Source: CAJPQU01 sp052170475 | GTDB taxonomy: Bacteria; Bacillota; Negativicutes; Selenomonadales; Selenomonadaceae | Length of the DNA stretch: 36,908 nucleotides | NCBI GenBank assembly: GCA_052170475.1 | Contig: JBQNAL010000017.1 | Coordinates: forward strand, 1-36,908 | Direction of reading: 5' to 3' | In this document: positions 7,765 to 16,163 of the stretch, one piece after another | Layout of the letters: every line of letters begins with the position of its first letter | Position numbering within the stretch: position 1 is the stretch's first letter | Program-made: the position numbers and the translations under genes | The notes under the pieces: model-generated | Databases searched by the model: none | Seen by the model: only the letters and a program-made list of their open reading frames with translations | What the model was told of the DNA's origin: nothing

Positions 7765-7793
7765 AGTATAGCACAAATCCATACGAGGAGAAA
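7765..7793 (-). promoter_or_regulatory. Possible promoter of hydG
   Basis: A good TATACT -10 box (7765-7770, minus strand) lies in the short gap between the MATE gene and hydG. The -35 region (TTTCTC, 7788-7793) is weak at 17-base spacing. Transcription of hydG independent of the exporter is therefore likely but not certain. Confidence 0.45.
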
Positions 7794-7815
7794 CCGCCCG
7801 CCGCCGCGGCGAAGC

Positions 7816-9141
7816 TCAAGTCGCCGATAGAGGGCGCATGTAGCCGAGCCGATGGACTAATACCTCAGCGCAGGTCGCGCGGATGCACTGATCGAAGAGG
7901 AGCGCCATCCAAATGCCGGTAATCCCAAGGTCAAACACATAGAAGAAAACCGCTGTCATGATGGGGCGCAAGATGGTGACGCTGACGAAGGAATAGGCCG
8001 CGACGGAAGCCGTCCTGCCACTCCCGCGCAAAATCCCCGCCGCGACGAGAGCATGGGCTTCGGGATAGCTCACGAGTGCCGCCAACACCATGACCGTCCC
8101 ACTCAGCGCAAGCGCCTCCGGGGAATCGGAGTAGAGGGAGAAGATCTCGCGGCGGAAAATCACCGTCAAAACGAAGGAAATCGTAGAGAGAAGAAGCGTC
8201 CAGCGAATCCCCACCCGCCGATACGCCTGCCAGTCGCCGACGCTCTTTCGCCCGCAGGATTGCCCTGCCAAGACCATGCTCGCCTTGCCGAAGCCCACCG
8301 CGAAGCAATAGTAAATATCGCAGATGTTCATGCAGATATTGTGTACGGCAAAGCCCACCGTCCCCAAATCAGCGGCAATCCGCGCAAAGATCAGCATCCC
8401 GATGCGCTCAAACCCCTGCTCGCTGAAGACGCTGCCAAAGATCGGCAGGATCCGGCGAAAATAGAGCCGCCCGGGGAGCCAGCGCCCACCGGAGAGAAGC
8501 CCATCTTTTTGGAGCGCAGCCACCGTGAGCCCCAGCGCCACGAGCGTCCCCACGACAGTGCCCACCGCCGCCCCCACGACGCCAAGGCGCGGAAAAGGGC
8601 CAAGGCCGAAAATGAGGAGCGCGTTGACGACGACATTCACCACGTTCCCCGCCACGTTGGAGCGCATGATGATGGCGGTATTGCCAAAACCAAGCTGCAC
8701 CGCCTGCATGACGGTGGTCACGGCGGTGATATAGATCGCCACGGTAGCAATGGCCGCGTAATCGGAAGCCAGCGCCATATAATCGGACGTCGCCCCCATG
8801 ATCGCTAAAATCCACTCGCGAAATACCCAAAAAACACCGTGAATGATCCCGAGCGATAGAATACCAAAGGAAATGGACTGCTTTAAGAGCGCCGCCGCCG
8901 AGCGATGACGCCCCTGCCCGGCGTACTTCGCGGCGATGAGTGTCACCGCCGACGCCCACGAGCGTGGAAAGCAGAGGAGCGCCATGCGCGGCTGCATGAA
9001 GATCCCCACCGCCGCCACCGCTTCCGGCCCTAAGGAGGCCACCATGATGAGATCGGCGGAAGCCAGCAGCACCATAAAAATCCCCTCAAACCCCGAAGGC
9101 ACGGCGACGCGCAAATAATTCTTACCGTAAGCTCCCAGCAT
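7816..9141 (-). CDS. MATE-family efflux transporter
   Basis: An integral membrane antiporter (441 residues, about 12 hydrophobic segments) of the MATE family, which exports drugs or metabolites using Na+ or H+. The two homologous halves are visible, including GPEAVAAVGIFMQPRM in helix 2 and an AAVGTVVGTLVALGL segment near the middle. The start at 9141 (MLGAYGKNYLR) has AGGGGGAAA upstream. The in-frame ATG at 9180 lacks a ribosome site and sits close to the predicted transcription start. A palindrome overlaps the promoter (9188-9209), pointing to control by a small dimeric repressor. No regulator gene is adjacent. The substrate cannot be told from sequence. Confidence 0.88.
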   Translation of the reverse strand: MLGAYGKNYLRVAVPSGFEGIFMVLLASADLIMVASLGPEAVAAVGIFMQPRMALLCFPRSWASAVTLIAAKYAGQGRHRSAAALLKQSISFGILSLGIIHGVFWVFREWILAIMGATSDYMALASDYAAIATVAIYITAVTTVMQAVQLGFGNTAIIMRSNVAGNVVNVVVNALLIFGLGPFPRLGVVGAAVGTVVGTLVALGLTVAALQKDGLLSGGRWLPGRLYFRRILPIFGSVFSEQGFERIGMLIFARIAADLGTVGFAVHNICMNICDIYYCFAVGFGKASMVLAGQSCGRKSVGDWQAYRRVGIRWTLLLSTISFVLTVIFRREIFSLYSDSPEALALSGTVMVLAALVSYPEAHALVAAGILRGSGRTASVAAYSFVSVTILRPIMTAVFFYVFDLGITGIWMALLFDQCIRATCAEVLVHRLGYMRPLSAT

Positions 9142-9187
9142 GGTCTTTCCCCCTGACGTTCCTCTCTCTATTCCGAACATTTTTCAA

Positions 9188-9235
9188 AATATGAAAATAT
9201 GTTCATATTATACCATCAAGTAAGAGAGAACGCAA
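9188..9235 (-). promoter_or_regulatory. Promoter of the MATE gene with an overlapping palindromic operator
   Basis: On the minus strand TTGCGT (9230-9235) and a consensus TATAAT (9207-9212) are 17 bases apart. A perfect 8-bp inverted repeat AATATGAA-N6-TTCATATT (9188-9209) overlaps the -10 box and covers the transcription start, the usual position for a MarR- or TetR-type repressor. Confidence 0.8.
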
Positions 9236-9280
9236 CGCGCCGAAAAAATTTTCTCCCCCCAACGCGTGCCACGCGAAAAC

Positions 9281-10243
9281 TTAAGAATCCGTCCAGCGGT
9301 CAGCGAAAGCGAAGACCGTAGAAAAATAATTTTGATCCTGATAGGCGACGCCATGGGGCAATCCTTTCGCCGTGTACTGTGCCTTGTCGGCCGCCGGACA
9401 GGCAGCGTAGAGCTGCTCCATCATATCATAGGAGACGAGCTTATCCACATCGCTGTGAATGAAGAGAACGGGGATATGGATCTTTTCTGCCGCCTCGATG
9501 GGAGACGCTTGCGCGAAAGAGAAGCCTACCCGCCGCTGACAGATGAAATCCGATAGTTCCAGCGCGGGGCGAAGCGATACCCCCAAGACCCGCTGGAACT
9601 CCGCGTCAAAGAGGCCTAAGAGATCACTGTATCCACTGTCCTCCACCGCCGCCACAACGCCGTCGATGGGACGCGCCGCCGTCAGCATCACCGTGGCCGC
9701 CCCCATGGACACCCCATGCAGAACCACTTTAGCCGCCGGGTCACGCTTTTTAATTTCCTTCACCCAGTCCTCCACATCCCGACTTTCCAAAGCCCCCATG
9801 GTCAAATAGGTTCCCTCGCTCTTTCCCGAAGCCCGCATATCCGGCGTCAAAACCTGATAGCCCTCCGCAAGATACCGATCGGCAAACTGCCATGTATACG
9901 TCTGTTCCAATCCGTAGCCGTGAACCAACACCGCCCAGCGGTGGCTCTCTGCCTCCGGCTGAAAATGGGTGCCGCAGAGCCTCAGCCCATCAAAGGAGCG
10001 GATCCGCCACTCCTCTGCCGGAAAGTTCGGCCGCCGTGCCCCCTCGATCTTTCGCCCGCTGCCCTCAATGGCGCTCTTAAAGACCACCGGCGGCGCCAAG
10101 GGATCGCCACCAGAGCCACGCCGCAACGCCAAATCAATAAAACAGCTCCCCGCCGCATACACACTGACGCCAAAAAGGAGCGCCGTCGTGAAAAGCGCCG
10201 TCAAGAGCGCCGTACAAAGCACGGGGAGAATGTATCGTTTCAT
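9281..10243 (-). CDS. Membrane-anchored alpha/beta hydrolase
   Basis: A 320-residue alpha/beta-hydrolase with an N-terminal hydrophobic anchor or uncleaved signal (residues about 5-30), so the enzyme domain likely faces outward. Visible elements are the oxyanion strand WAVLVHGYG, the nucleophile elbow HGVSMGA (Ser), the acid-bearing strand VLFIHSDVDKLV and a late His in KGLPHGVAY. It resembles the YqkD-like serine hydrolases of Bacillota. The substrate is unknown. The ATG at 10243 is chosen because it begins the signal-anchor. The frame runs further upstream into clpB without family-like sequence. The ribosome site (GGCGGAAG) is moderate. The clpB terminator lies just upstream, so it probably has its own weak promoter. 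Confidence 0.83.
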   Translation of the reverse strand: MKRYILPVLCTALLTALFTTALLFGVSVYAAGSCFIDLALRRGSGGDPLAPPVVFKSAIEGSGRKIEGARRPNFPAEEWRIRSFDGLRLCGTHFQPEAESHRWAVLVHGYGLEQTYTWQFADRYLAEGYQVLTPDMRASGKSEGTYLTMGALESRDVEDWVKEIKKRDPAAKVVLHGVSMGAATVMLTAARPIDGVVAAVEDSGYSDLLGLFDAEFQRVLGVSLRPALELSDFICQRRVGFSFAQASPIEAAEKIHIPVLFIHSDVDKLVSYDMMEQLYAACPAADKAQYTAKGLPHGVAYQDQNYFSTVFAFADRWTDS

Positions 10244-10317
10244 CTTCCGCCAACCCCTCAACGAAAAAAATCCGTTACCGAACATAGCATGACAACCTGA
10301 AACCAAGCTGTATCGAC

Positions 10318-10362
10318 AAAAAAACGTCCTCCCATCAGCAAACACACACCGATGAAAGGACG
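10318..10362 (-). terminator. Intrinsic terminator of clpB
   Basis: On the minus strand a CGTCCT...AGGACG stem, extended by CATC/GATG, ends in TTTTTTT (10324-10318). Confidence 0.88.
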
Positions 10363-10383
10363 CAACATACGACACAAACTCAC

Positions 10384-12957
10384 TTACACTTTTTCCGCCG
10401 TAAAGGCTCCGCCGCAAAGTGCGATGGCCACGGTATCGCCCGCCGCCACGTCGCCTCGGATGATCTTCTCCGAGAGCAGCGTTTCGATGGAATGACTGAG
10501 GAGCCGGCGCAGGGGACGCGCCCCGAAGTTCGGATCGAATCCCTGCTCCGCCAAGGCGTTGAGCGCTTCGTCGCTCCATGTCAGCGTCACCTTGACCTGC
10601 TTTTGGAGGCGCCTCGATAGCGAGGACAACAGCAGTGCCGCGATGGACTTCACCTGCTCTTTCGCCAAGGCGCGGAACACGATGATGTCGTCTACACGAT
10701 TCAAAAATTCGGGACGGAAATACTCTTTCAGCAAATCCCGCACCGCCTGCTGCGCCGCCTCGAACGGCTTGTTGAGGATCTCCTGCGAACCGAGATTCGA
10801 GGTCATGATGATGACCGTATTCTTGAAGTTCACCACACGCCCCTTGCCATCGGTAAGACGGCCGTCGTCCAAGATCTGAAGCAGCACGTTAAAGACATCC
10901 CGGTGCGCCTTTTCAATCTCATCCAAGAGGATGACGCTGTATGGACGGCGACGCACCGCTTCCGTGAGCTGTCCGCCCTCGTCGTAGCCGACGTAGCCGG
11001 GAGGGGCGCCGATGAGCCGCGCTACCGAATGCTTCTCCATGTACTCGGACATGTCGATGCGGATCATGCTGCGCTCGTCGTCAAAGAGCGCCTCCGCCAG
11101 TGCCTTCGCCAGTTCCGTCTTTCCGACGCCGGTGGGGCCAAGGAAGATAAAGGAGCCGATGGGGCGATTGGGGTCTTTGATCCCAGCGCGGGCCCGGAGG
11201 ATCGCCTGACTGACCGCCTGCACAGCCTCCTCCTGCCCGACGACCCGCTGGTGCAGGACATCCGCCAAATGAAGCAGCTTTTCCCGCTCTCCGGTGAGCA
11301 TTTTCGTCACCGGGATACCCGTCCAGCGGCTCACCACCGCCGCGATGTCCTCCTCGCCCACCTCCTCTTTGAGGAGCCGGTTGTCGGCGGCATGTTCGGC
11401 GATGATGCGCTCCTCTTCCTCCAATTTCTTTTGCAAATCCGGCATCTTCCCGTATTTGATCTCCGACGCTTTCATGAGATCGCCGCTGCGCTCCGCCTGT
11501 TCCATGGCCTGCTTCGCTTCATCCATTTCCTTCTTGATGGCACGCACCCGCAGGATCCCTTGCTTCTCGGCTTCCCAGCGTCCGCGCAGCGTCGCTTCCT
11601 TGTCCTTGAGCGCCGCTTTTTCCTTTTCCACTTCCTCTAAGCGCGCCTTGGACGATGCGTCATTCTCCTTGTTCAGTGCCTGTTCCTCGATCTCAAGCTG
11701 CATGATCTTCCGCTGCACTTCGTCGATGGGGGCGGGTACCGACTCGATCTCCGTCCTGAGCTTTGCCGCCGCTTCATCGACTAAATCAATGGCCTTATCC
11801 GGCAGGAAGCGATCGGAGATGTAACGATCCGAAAGGGTCGCCGCCGCCACCAAGGCCGCATCCCGAATGCGAACGCCGTGGTGTACCTCGTAGCGTTCCT
11901 TTAAGCCACGCAGGATGGAAATCGTATCCTCAAGGGTCGGCTGCCCCACCATGACCGGCTGGAAGCGGCGCTCTAAGGCTGCGTCTTTTTCGATGTACTT
12001 GCGGTACTCATTGAGGGTCGTAGCGCCGATACAGCGGAGTTCTCCCCGCGCCATCATGGGCTTTAAGAGATTGCCTGCATCCATGGAGCCTTCCGCCGCC
12101 CCCGCGCCCACGACGGTATGCACCTCGTCGATGAAGAGGAGGATCTGCCCGTCCGACTTCACAATCTCGCCCAGCACGGCCTTCAGCCGTTCCTCAAACT
12201 CACCGCGGAATTTCGCCCCGGCCACCAAAGCCCCCAAATCAAGGGAATAGAGGATCTTATTCTTCAGGGATTCCGGCACGTCTCCCGCCACGATGCGCCG
12301 CGCCAAGCCCTCGACGATGGCGGTCTTCCCCACCCCCGGCTCGCCGATGAGCACCGGATTATTCTTCGTGCGGCGGGACAAGATCTCAATCGTCCGGCGA
12401 ATCTCCTCGTCGCGCCCAATCACCGGATCGAGCTTCCCGGCACGCGCCGCCGCCGTGAGGTCGCGACCGTACTTTTCCAACGACTTATAGCCGTCCTCCG
12501 GGTGATCGCTGGTGACGCTTTGCTTGCGGTTCTTTTTAATGGAGCCTTGCACCTTCGCCTTCGTCAGGCCAAATTCCCGACAGGCCTCCTGGACTTCCTC
12601 ACTGCCGTCCGACACGATCCCCAAGAGCAAATGCTCTGTGCTGATGAACTCATCCTTCATCTCCCGCGCCGCCGCATCGGCTTTCGCCATGACCCGCGCC
12701 ATATCAACGCCCATCGACAGACGATCCTGCCCCTTGACGCTGGGAATCTTGGCGAGAATCTGCTCTAAGCGCACGCGCAGCATGGGAAGATCTACCTTCG
12801 CCTCATCAAAGATCGTCTGCAAAAGCCCCTCCGGCTCCTTTACCAGTGCCAAGAGAAGGTGCGCCGACGTGATCTCCTGATGATAATGGAGCGCCGCCGT
12901 CTGCTGCGCCGACTGCAAGGCCGCTAAGGTCTTCTGCGTATATCTTTCTTCACTCAT
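10384..12957 (-). CDS. clpB: ATP-dependent disaggregase ClpB
   Basis: A hexameric AAA+ chaperone that, with DnaK, rescues aggregated proteins after heat stress. At 857 residues it has the usual ClpB length. The order is: Clp N-domain (about 1-145), first AAA+ module with Walker A GEPGVGKT (205-212), the long coiled-coil middle domain (about 400-530) that tells ClpB from ClpA/ClpC, second AAA+ module with Walker A GPTGVGKT, and the C-terminal D2 small domain. The C-terminus carries a short extra tail (GGAFTAEKV). The start follows GAGGAGGG. A promoter with two inverted copies of a repeated GTCAAAAAGTC element precedes it, and its own terminator follows. Confidence 0.96.
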   Translation of the reverse strand: MSEERYTQKTLAALQSAQQTAALHYHQEITSAHLLLALVKEPEGLLQTIFDEAKVDLPMLRVRLEQILAKIPSVKGQDRLSMGVDMARVMAKADAAAREMKDEFISTEHLLLGIVSDGSEEVQEACREFGLTKAKVQGSIKKNRKQSVTSDHPEDGYKSLEKYGRDLTAAARAGKLDPVIGRDEEIRRTIEILSRRTKNNPVLIGEPGVGKTAIVEGLARRIVAGDVPESLKNKILYSLDLGALVAGAKFRGEFEERLKAVLGEIVKSDGQILLFIDEVHTVVGAGAAEGSMDAGNLLKPMMARGELRCIGATTLNEYRKYIEKDAALERRFQPVMVGQPTLEDTISILRGLKERYEVHHGVRIRDAALVAAATLSDRYISDRFLPDKAIDLVDEAAAKLRTEIESVPAPIDEVQRKIMQLEIEEQALNKENDASSKARLEEVEKEKAALKDKEATLRGRWEAEKQGILRVRAIKKEMDEAKQAMEQAERSGDLMKASEIKYGKMPDLQKKLEEEERIIAEHAADNRLLKEEVGEEDIAAVVSRWTGIPVTKMLTGEREKLLHLADVLHQRVVGQEEAVQAVSQAILRARAGIKDPNRPIGSFIFLGPTGVGKTELAKALAEALFDDERSMIRIDMSEYMEKHSVARLIGAPPGYVGYDEGGQLTEAVRRRPYSVILLDEIEKAHRDVFNVLLQILDDGRLTDGKGRVVNFKNTVIIMTSNLGSQEILNKPFEAAQQAVRDLLKEYFRPEFLNRVDDIIVFRALAKEQVKSIAALLLSSLSRRLQKQVKVTLTWSDEALNALAEQGFDPNFGARPLRRLLSHSIETLLSEKIIRGDVAAGDTVAIALCGGAFTAEKV

Positions 12958-13042
12958 GATCGTTCCCTCCTCAATTACGAAACGGTATTTCTCGATGCAA
13001 CATTCCAGTGCCGCCAGAGCGACCGCCCTGACTTCTGCTCCT

Positions 13043-13096
13043 ATTATAGCTCAATAAGTCAAAAAGTCAAATATTATTTTCGACTTTTTGACTTAT
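13043..13096 (-). promoter_or_regulatory. clpB promoter embedded in a repeated AAGTCAAAAAGTC operator
   Basis: On the minus strand TTGACT (13065-13070) and TATAAT (13043-13048) are 16 bases apart. A 15-bp perfect inverted repeat (ATAAGTCAAAAAGTC at 13054-13068 and its complement at 13082-13096, 13-base spacer) surrounds and overlaps the -35 box. Each arm is itself a direct repeat of AGTCAAA-like units 8 bases apart. This resembles the heptads of the heat-shock repressor CtsR, but the known CtsR operator has a 10-base repeat (3-base gap). It is not the HrcA/CIRCE element. Confidence 0.75.
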
Positions 13097-13111
13097 TTGT
13101 AAAAAGCAAAG

Positions 13112-13141
13112 AAAAAACAGGCGAAGCCTTTGCCCGCCTGT
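13112..13141 (-). terminator. Intrinsic terminator after cheX
   Basis: On the minus strand ACAGGCG...CGCCTGT is followed by TTTTTTC. It separates the cheX transcript from the clpB promoter. Confidence 0.85.
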
Positions 13142-13155
13142 CGGATTCGCCCGCT

Positions 13156-13614
13156 TTACTGCACCGCGATGTCGAGTTCTAAGATTTGTCCGCCCAGATC
13201 CATATTGACGGAAAGATATTGGGTATTGCTGATCTTGATCTGAAAATCCTTGCCCACGGTGAGGCTCGGCGTCGAAATGTCCACTTCCATCCCGAGCGCA
13301 GTGAGGTTCGTCGCCGCGTTCGCCGTCAGCATGTTGGACATCTCCGAGAGCGCGCTCTGCGCCATGTCGTTCAGTTCGTCCACCGGCATCCCCATCATCA
13401 TCTTGGAGGCGATAAACTTCGCCGTATCTTCTGACATATTGTAGACGATATTCCCCCGCAACCCTTTCGTAAAGCCGACGATGATGGAGACATCGAGGCT
13501 CTTGCAGGTCTGGTTCTTCACGCTCATCCCCGCCCGCTGGGGAATATCGAAGCCCATCTGGGGCATGACGTTGACGATGGCATCAATGAACGGGTTGACC
13601 AATTTCGCGTCCAT
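13156..13614 (-). CDS. cheX: CheX-type CheY-phosphate phosphatase
   Basis: A single-domain CheC/CheX/FliY-family protein of 152 residues that dephosphorylates receiver domains in the cytoplasm. The catalytic signature S/D-x3-E-x2-N is present once (Ser87, Glu91, Asn94 in QSALSEMSNML), as in CheX rather than the double signature of CheC. The N-terminal MDAKLVNPFIDAIVNVM segment is also typical. It lies 3 bases downstream of the receiver-CheX fusion gene, so the two are translationally linked and probably act together. No other chemotaxis or flagellar gene is in the window, so the regulator served may not be a chemotaxis one. Confidence 0.88.
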   Translation of the reverse strand: MDAKLVNPFIDAIVNVMPQMGFDIPQRAGMSVKNQTCKSLDVSIIVGFTKGLRGNIVYNMSEDTAKFIASKMMMGMPVDELNDMAQSALSEMSNMLTANAATNLTALGMEVDISTPSLTVGKDFQIKISNTQYLSVNMDLGGQILELDIAVQ

Positions 13615-13617
13615 CTC

Positions 13618-14478
13618 TCATTCCCCCTCCGCAAACCCGATATTCATGCAGATGTCCCCTAGCCGCGTCTCCGCTTTCACCCGGAAGGACATCATCTTAA
13701 AATTGGCAATGCGAATGGACGAGCCGCAGATCGTCCCCGGCGGCGAAATGCGCATCTCCTTTTCCTTCATGTCGTTGATGGTGGAAGCGGCACGGCCAAT
13801 GATGATGTTCGCCGCCTCTTCCACGGCGTCGCTGGCCTCCTCTTCCGTCAAGTCGTTCTCGCCGTCCTTCGCTAAGAGCGCACAGGCGAATTTTCGCATG
13901 GTCGGCCGATCCATGTAGACGATGGCGCGTCCCATGGGCGTCCCCGTAAGGCCGATGATGACGGCGATACCATCGACGTCGAGGTAATTGCCGTCCGCCA
14001 CGGTAATGGTGACTTGGCTGGGAATCCCCACCAAGCTGAACAGCCCCTTTTCCAAAACCTTGGCGAAGGATTTCACGTATAGATCCTTCAGTTCCCCCAA
14101 ATGGCCGAGCCGATCTTGGCACAGGAACGTCAGGGCGTCCAAGAGCTCATTGGGCGTCACCGGCTTTTGCAAAAAGGAGCCGATCCCCGCTTCCCGTCCC
14201 CGAAGCATCAGCGCCGCATCGCGCATGGCGCTGATCATGAGGATCCGCGCCTTGGGATCGATGGCGCGGATCTTACGGCTGCACTCGATGCCGTCGGCGT
14301 CGGGCAGGTTCATATCCATCGTCACCACGTCCGGGCGATATGTTTGATATTTTTCTATTGCGTCCCCGGCATTGTTCGCCGTCGCCACCACCATAAAATT
14401 TGTCTTAGAGAGAATCTCCGACAAGACGGAGCAGCTTACCCGGGAATCATCTACGATCAATACGTTCAAGCGTTCCAC
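13618..14478 (-). CDS. Response regulator with C-terminal CheX phosphatase domain
   Basis: A 286-residue fusion. The receiver domain (about 1-120) has the acidic pair Asp10/Asp11, the phospho-acceptor Asp55 in VVTMDMNLPD and Lys105 in FLQKP. The second half (about 135-280) is CheX-like and keeps the phosphatase signature D-x3-E-x2-N in DAVEEAAN. No DNA-binding or cyclase output is present. The start is a GTG at 14478 after GGAGAAATGGGTGA. An overlapping ATG four bases upstream is out of frame. Together with cheX it forms a two-gene phosphate sink or adaptor module. The kinase that feeds it is not encoded nearby. Confidence 0.88.
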   Translation of the reverse strand: MERLNVLIVDDSRVSCSVLSEILSKTNFMVVATANNAGDAIEKYQTYRPDVVTMDMNLPDADGIECSRKIRAIDPKARILMISAMRDAALMLRGREAGIGSFLQKPVTPNELLDALTFLCQDRLGHLGELKDLYVKSFAKVLEKGLFSLVGIPSQVTITVADGNYLDVDGIAVIIGLTGTPMGRAIVYMDRPTMRKFACALLAKDGENDLTEEEASDAVEEAANIIIGRAASTINDMKEKEMRISPPGTICGSSIRIANFKMMSFRVKAETRLGDICMNIGFAEGE

Positions 14479-14612
14479 ACATCGTCACCCATTTCTCCAT
14501 AATATCATTTGGTTATCATCATACCATATTCCTCAGCTAAAAATCATCTACCTATAAAAAAAACTTTGTCTTTTTGCACAAAACAAGTCGGATCCGGCTC
14601 TGCGCCCCACCT

Positions 14613-16019
14613 TCAGCCATGCTTGGCGGGCGCCTTGCGTCCTGCCAGCCGCCCCAAAATGACACGCGCCACGTAGACGCCGCTCGCCGCCGCCTGAGAA
14701 AGCCCACGGGTCACGCCCGCGCCATCCCCGACGGCGAAGACGTTTTCGAGGGGCATTTCTAATTCACGCGTCAAAGTGATACGGGAGCTGTAAAACTTCA
14801 CTTCGACCCCATAGAGGAGAGTATCGTCGTTCGTCATGCCGGGCGCGATGTGATCTAAGGTCTGAATCATCTCCATGAGGTTATCCAAATGGCGCTTGGG
14901 CAGCACCAGCCCCAAATCTCCCGGCGTCGCAGCGAGGGTCGGGTGCGTGAAGCTCTTCGCCAAGCGATCTGCATCCGTGCGCCGCCCCTTCGCCAAATCC
15001 CCCCAGCGCTGCACCAAAACGCCGCCGCTCAACATATTGGAAAAGGACGCGATGCGCTTGCCGTATTTATACGGCTCATGAAACGGCTCCGTGAAATGAT
15101 TGCTCACCAAGAGGGCGAAATTCGTGTTGCGGCTCTGGAGCTCTGGATCGCTGTACGAATGTCCGTTTACCGTGATCACGCCGTCGGTATTCTCCGTCAC
15201 CACATGGCCGTGTGGATTCATGCAGAACGTGCGCACCAAATCCCCGTACCGCTTCGTCCGATAAACCAGCTTCGCCTCGTAGACCTGATCGGTGATGTGG
15301 TTCCAGATCTCGTCCGGCACCTCCACCCGCACGCCCACATCCACCTGATTGTTGATGAGCTTCACCCCGAGGCGCTGACATTCGTCGCTGAACCATTCCG
15401 CGCCGGCACGCCCCGGTGCAGCGACGACGTACTCAACGGCCAGCGGCTCCCCGTTGTCGAGCACCAACGCATTGTCGCCGTGCCCGTCGGTTTCAATGGT
15501 CTTCACCGGCATCAAAAACCGAAATTCCACCCGCTCTTTGAGGACTTCATACATTTTTCCCAAGAGGCGAAGATTATTCTCCGTCCCCAAATGACGTACA
15601 CTGGCGTCCAAGAGGTGGAGATCATGGCGGAGCGCTTCGCGCCGCAGATCGCTCCCCGCCGTCGTAAAGACCTGTGACGGCGCACCGTGGCGGAGGTTGA
15701 TCCCGTCCACATAGCGGATGAGCGCCATCACCTCGTCGTCGTCGATGTACTCGTTGAGCCAACCGCCAAACTGCGTCGTAAAATTGTATTTCCCGTCGGA
15801 AAACGCCCCCGCGCCGCCAAAGCCGCGCATGATGTCGCACGGCGTACAGCCGATGCAGTTCTTCACCTTACCCGCCCCGATGGGGCAAGCGCGATGGTAA
15901 ATGTCATGCCCGCTTTCTAACACGACGACCTTCAAATCCGGCCGCTTCTCGGTCAATTCATAGGCGGCAAAAGAACCCGCCGGTCCTGCCCCGATAATCG
16001 CCACATCGTACCGCTTCAC
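14613..16019 (-). CDS. FAD-dependent dehydrogenase (COG2509-like)
   Basis: A 468-residue cytosolic flavoprotein. The N-terminal dinucleotide-binding motif is IIGAGPAGSFAAYEL (9-23). A cysteine-rich stretch CIGCTPCD (about 55-62) precedes GFGGAGAFSDGKYN, a signature of the uncharacterised FAD-dependent dehydrogenase family related to geranylgeranyl-reductase/HI0933-like flavoproteins. The FAD-ribityl motif near the C-terminus is VFAVGDGAGVTRGLSQAAASG. The substrate is unknown. The start is a GTG at 16019 with GGGAGGG upstream. It appears to be a single-gene unit. The gap 14479-14612 between it and the next gene holds no further gene. Confidence 0.85.
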   Translation of the reverse strand: MKRYDVAIIGAGPAGSFAAYELTEKRPDLKVVVLESGHDIYHRACPIGAGKVKNCIGCTPCDIMRGFGGAGAFSDGKYNFTTQFGGWLNEYIDDDEVMALIRYVDGINLRHGAPSQVFTTAGSDLRREALRHDLHLLDASVRHLGTENNLRLLGKMYEVLKERVEFRFLMPVKTIETDGHGDNALVLDNGEPLAVEYVVAAPGRAGAEWFSDECQRLGVKLINNQVDVGVRVEVPDEIWNHITDQVYEAKLVYRTKRYGDLVRTFCMNPHGHVVTENTDGVITVNGHSYSDPELQSRNTNFALLVSNHFTEPFHEPYKYGKRIASFSNMLSGGVLVQRWGDLAKGRRTDADRLAKSFTHPTLAATPGDLGLVLPKRHLDNLMEMIQTLDHIAPGMTNDDTLLYGVEVKFYSSRITLTRELEMPLENVFAVGDGAGVTRGLSQAAASGVYVARVILGRLAGRKAPAKHG

Positions 16020-16101
16020 GCCGCTGCCCTCCCGTTTCGTCCGTCATCGCCGCTCCGTTCGTATCATACCACAAAATCCCCGCCGCTTCCACGCCGCGCC
16101 A

Positions 16102-16129
16102 TTGACGGGGCAGGAAAAGACGGTATAAT
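16102..16129 (+). promoter_or_regulatory. Sigma-A-type promoter of putP
   Basis: TTGACG (16102-16107) and consensus TATAAT (16124-16129) with a 16-base spacer. The predicted start lies about 30 bases before the putP start codon, so there is little room for leader regulation. Confidence 0.85.
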
Positions 16130-16163
16130 AGTTATCATATATCTTTTCATGGGAGGTATCCCC

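Noticed and set aside
10903..11640. A 245-codon open frame opposite clpB, and similar long antisense frames at 8053-8808, 4767-5495, 25735-26508 and 26022-26756.
   Set aside because: All overlap well-supported genes, lack ribosome sites and family-like sequence, and are expected as by-products of GC-rich codon use.
13054..13096. CIRCE (HrcA) element or standard CtsR box before clpB.
   Set aside because: The sequence lacks the TTAGCACTC core of CIRCE, and the heptad spacing is 8 rather than the 10 bases of known CtsR sites. It is reported instead as a non-canonical operator.
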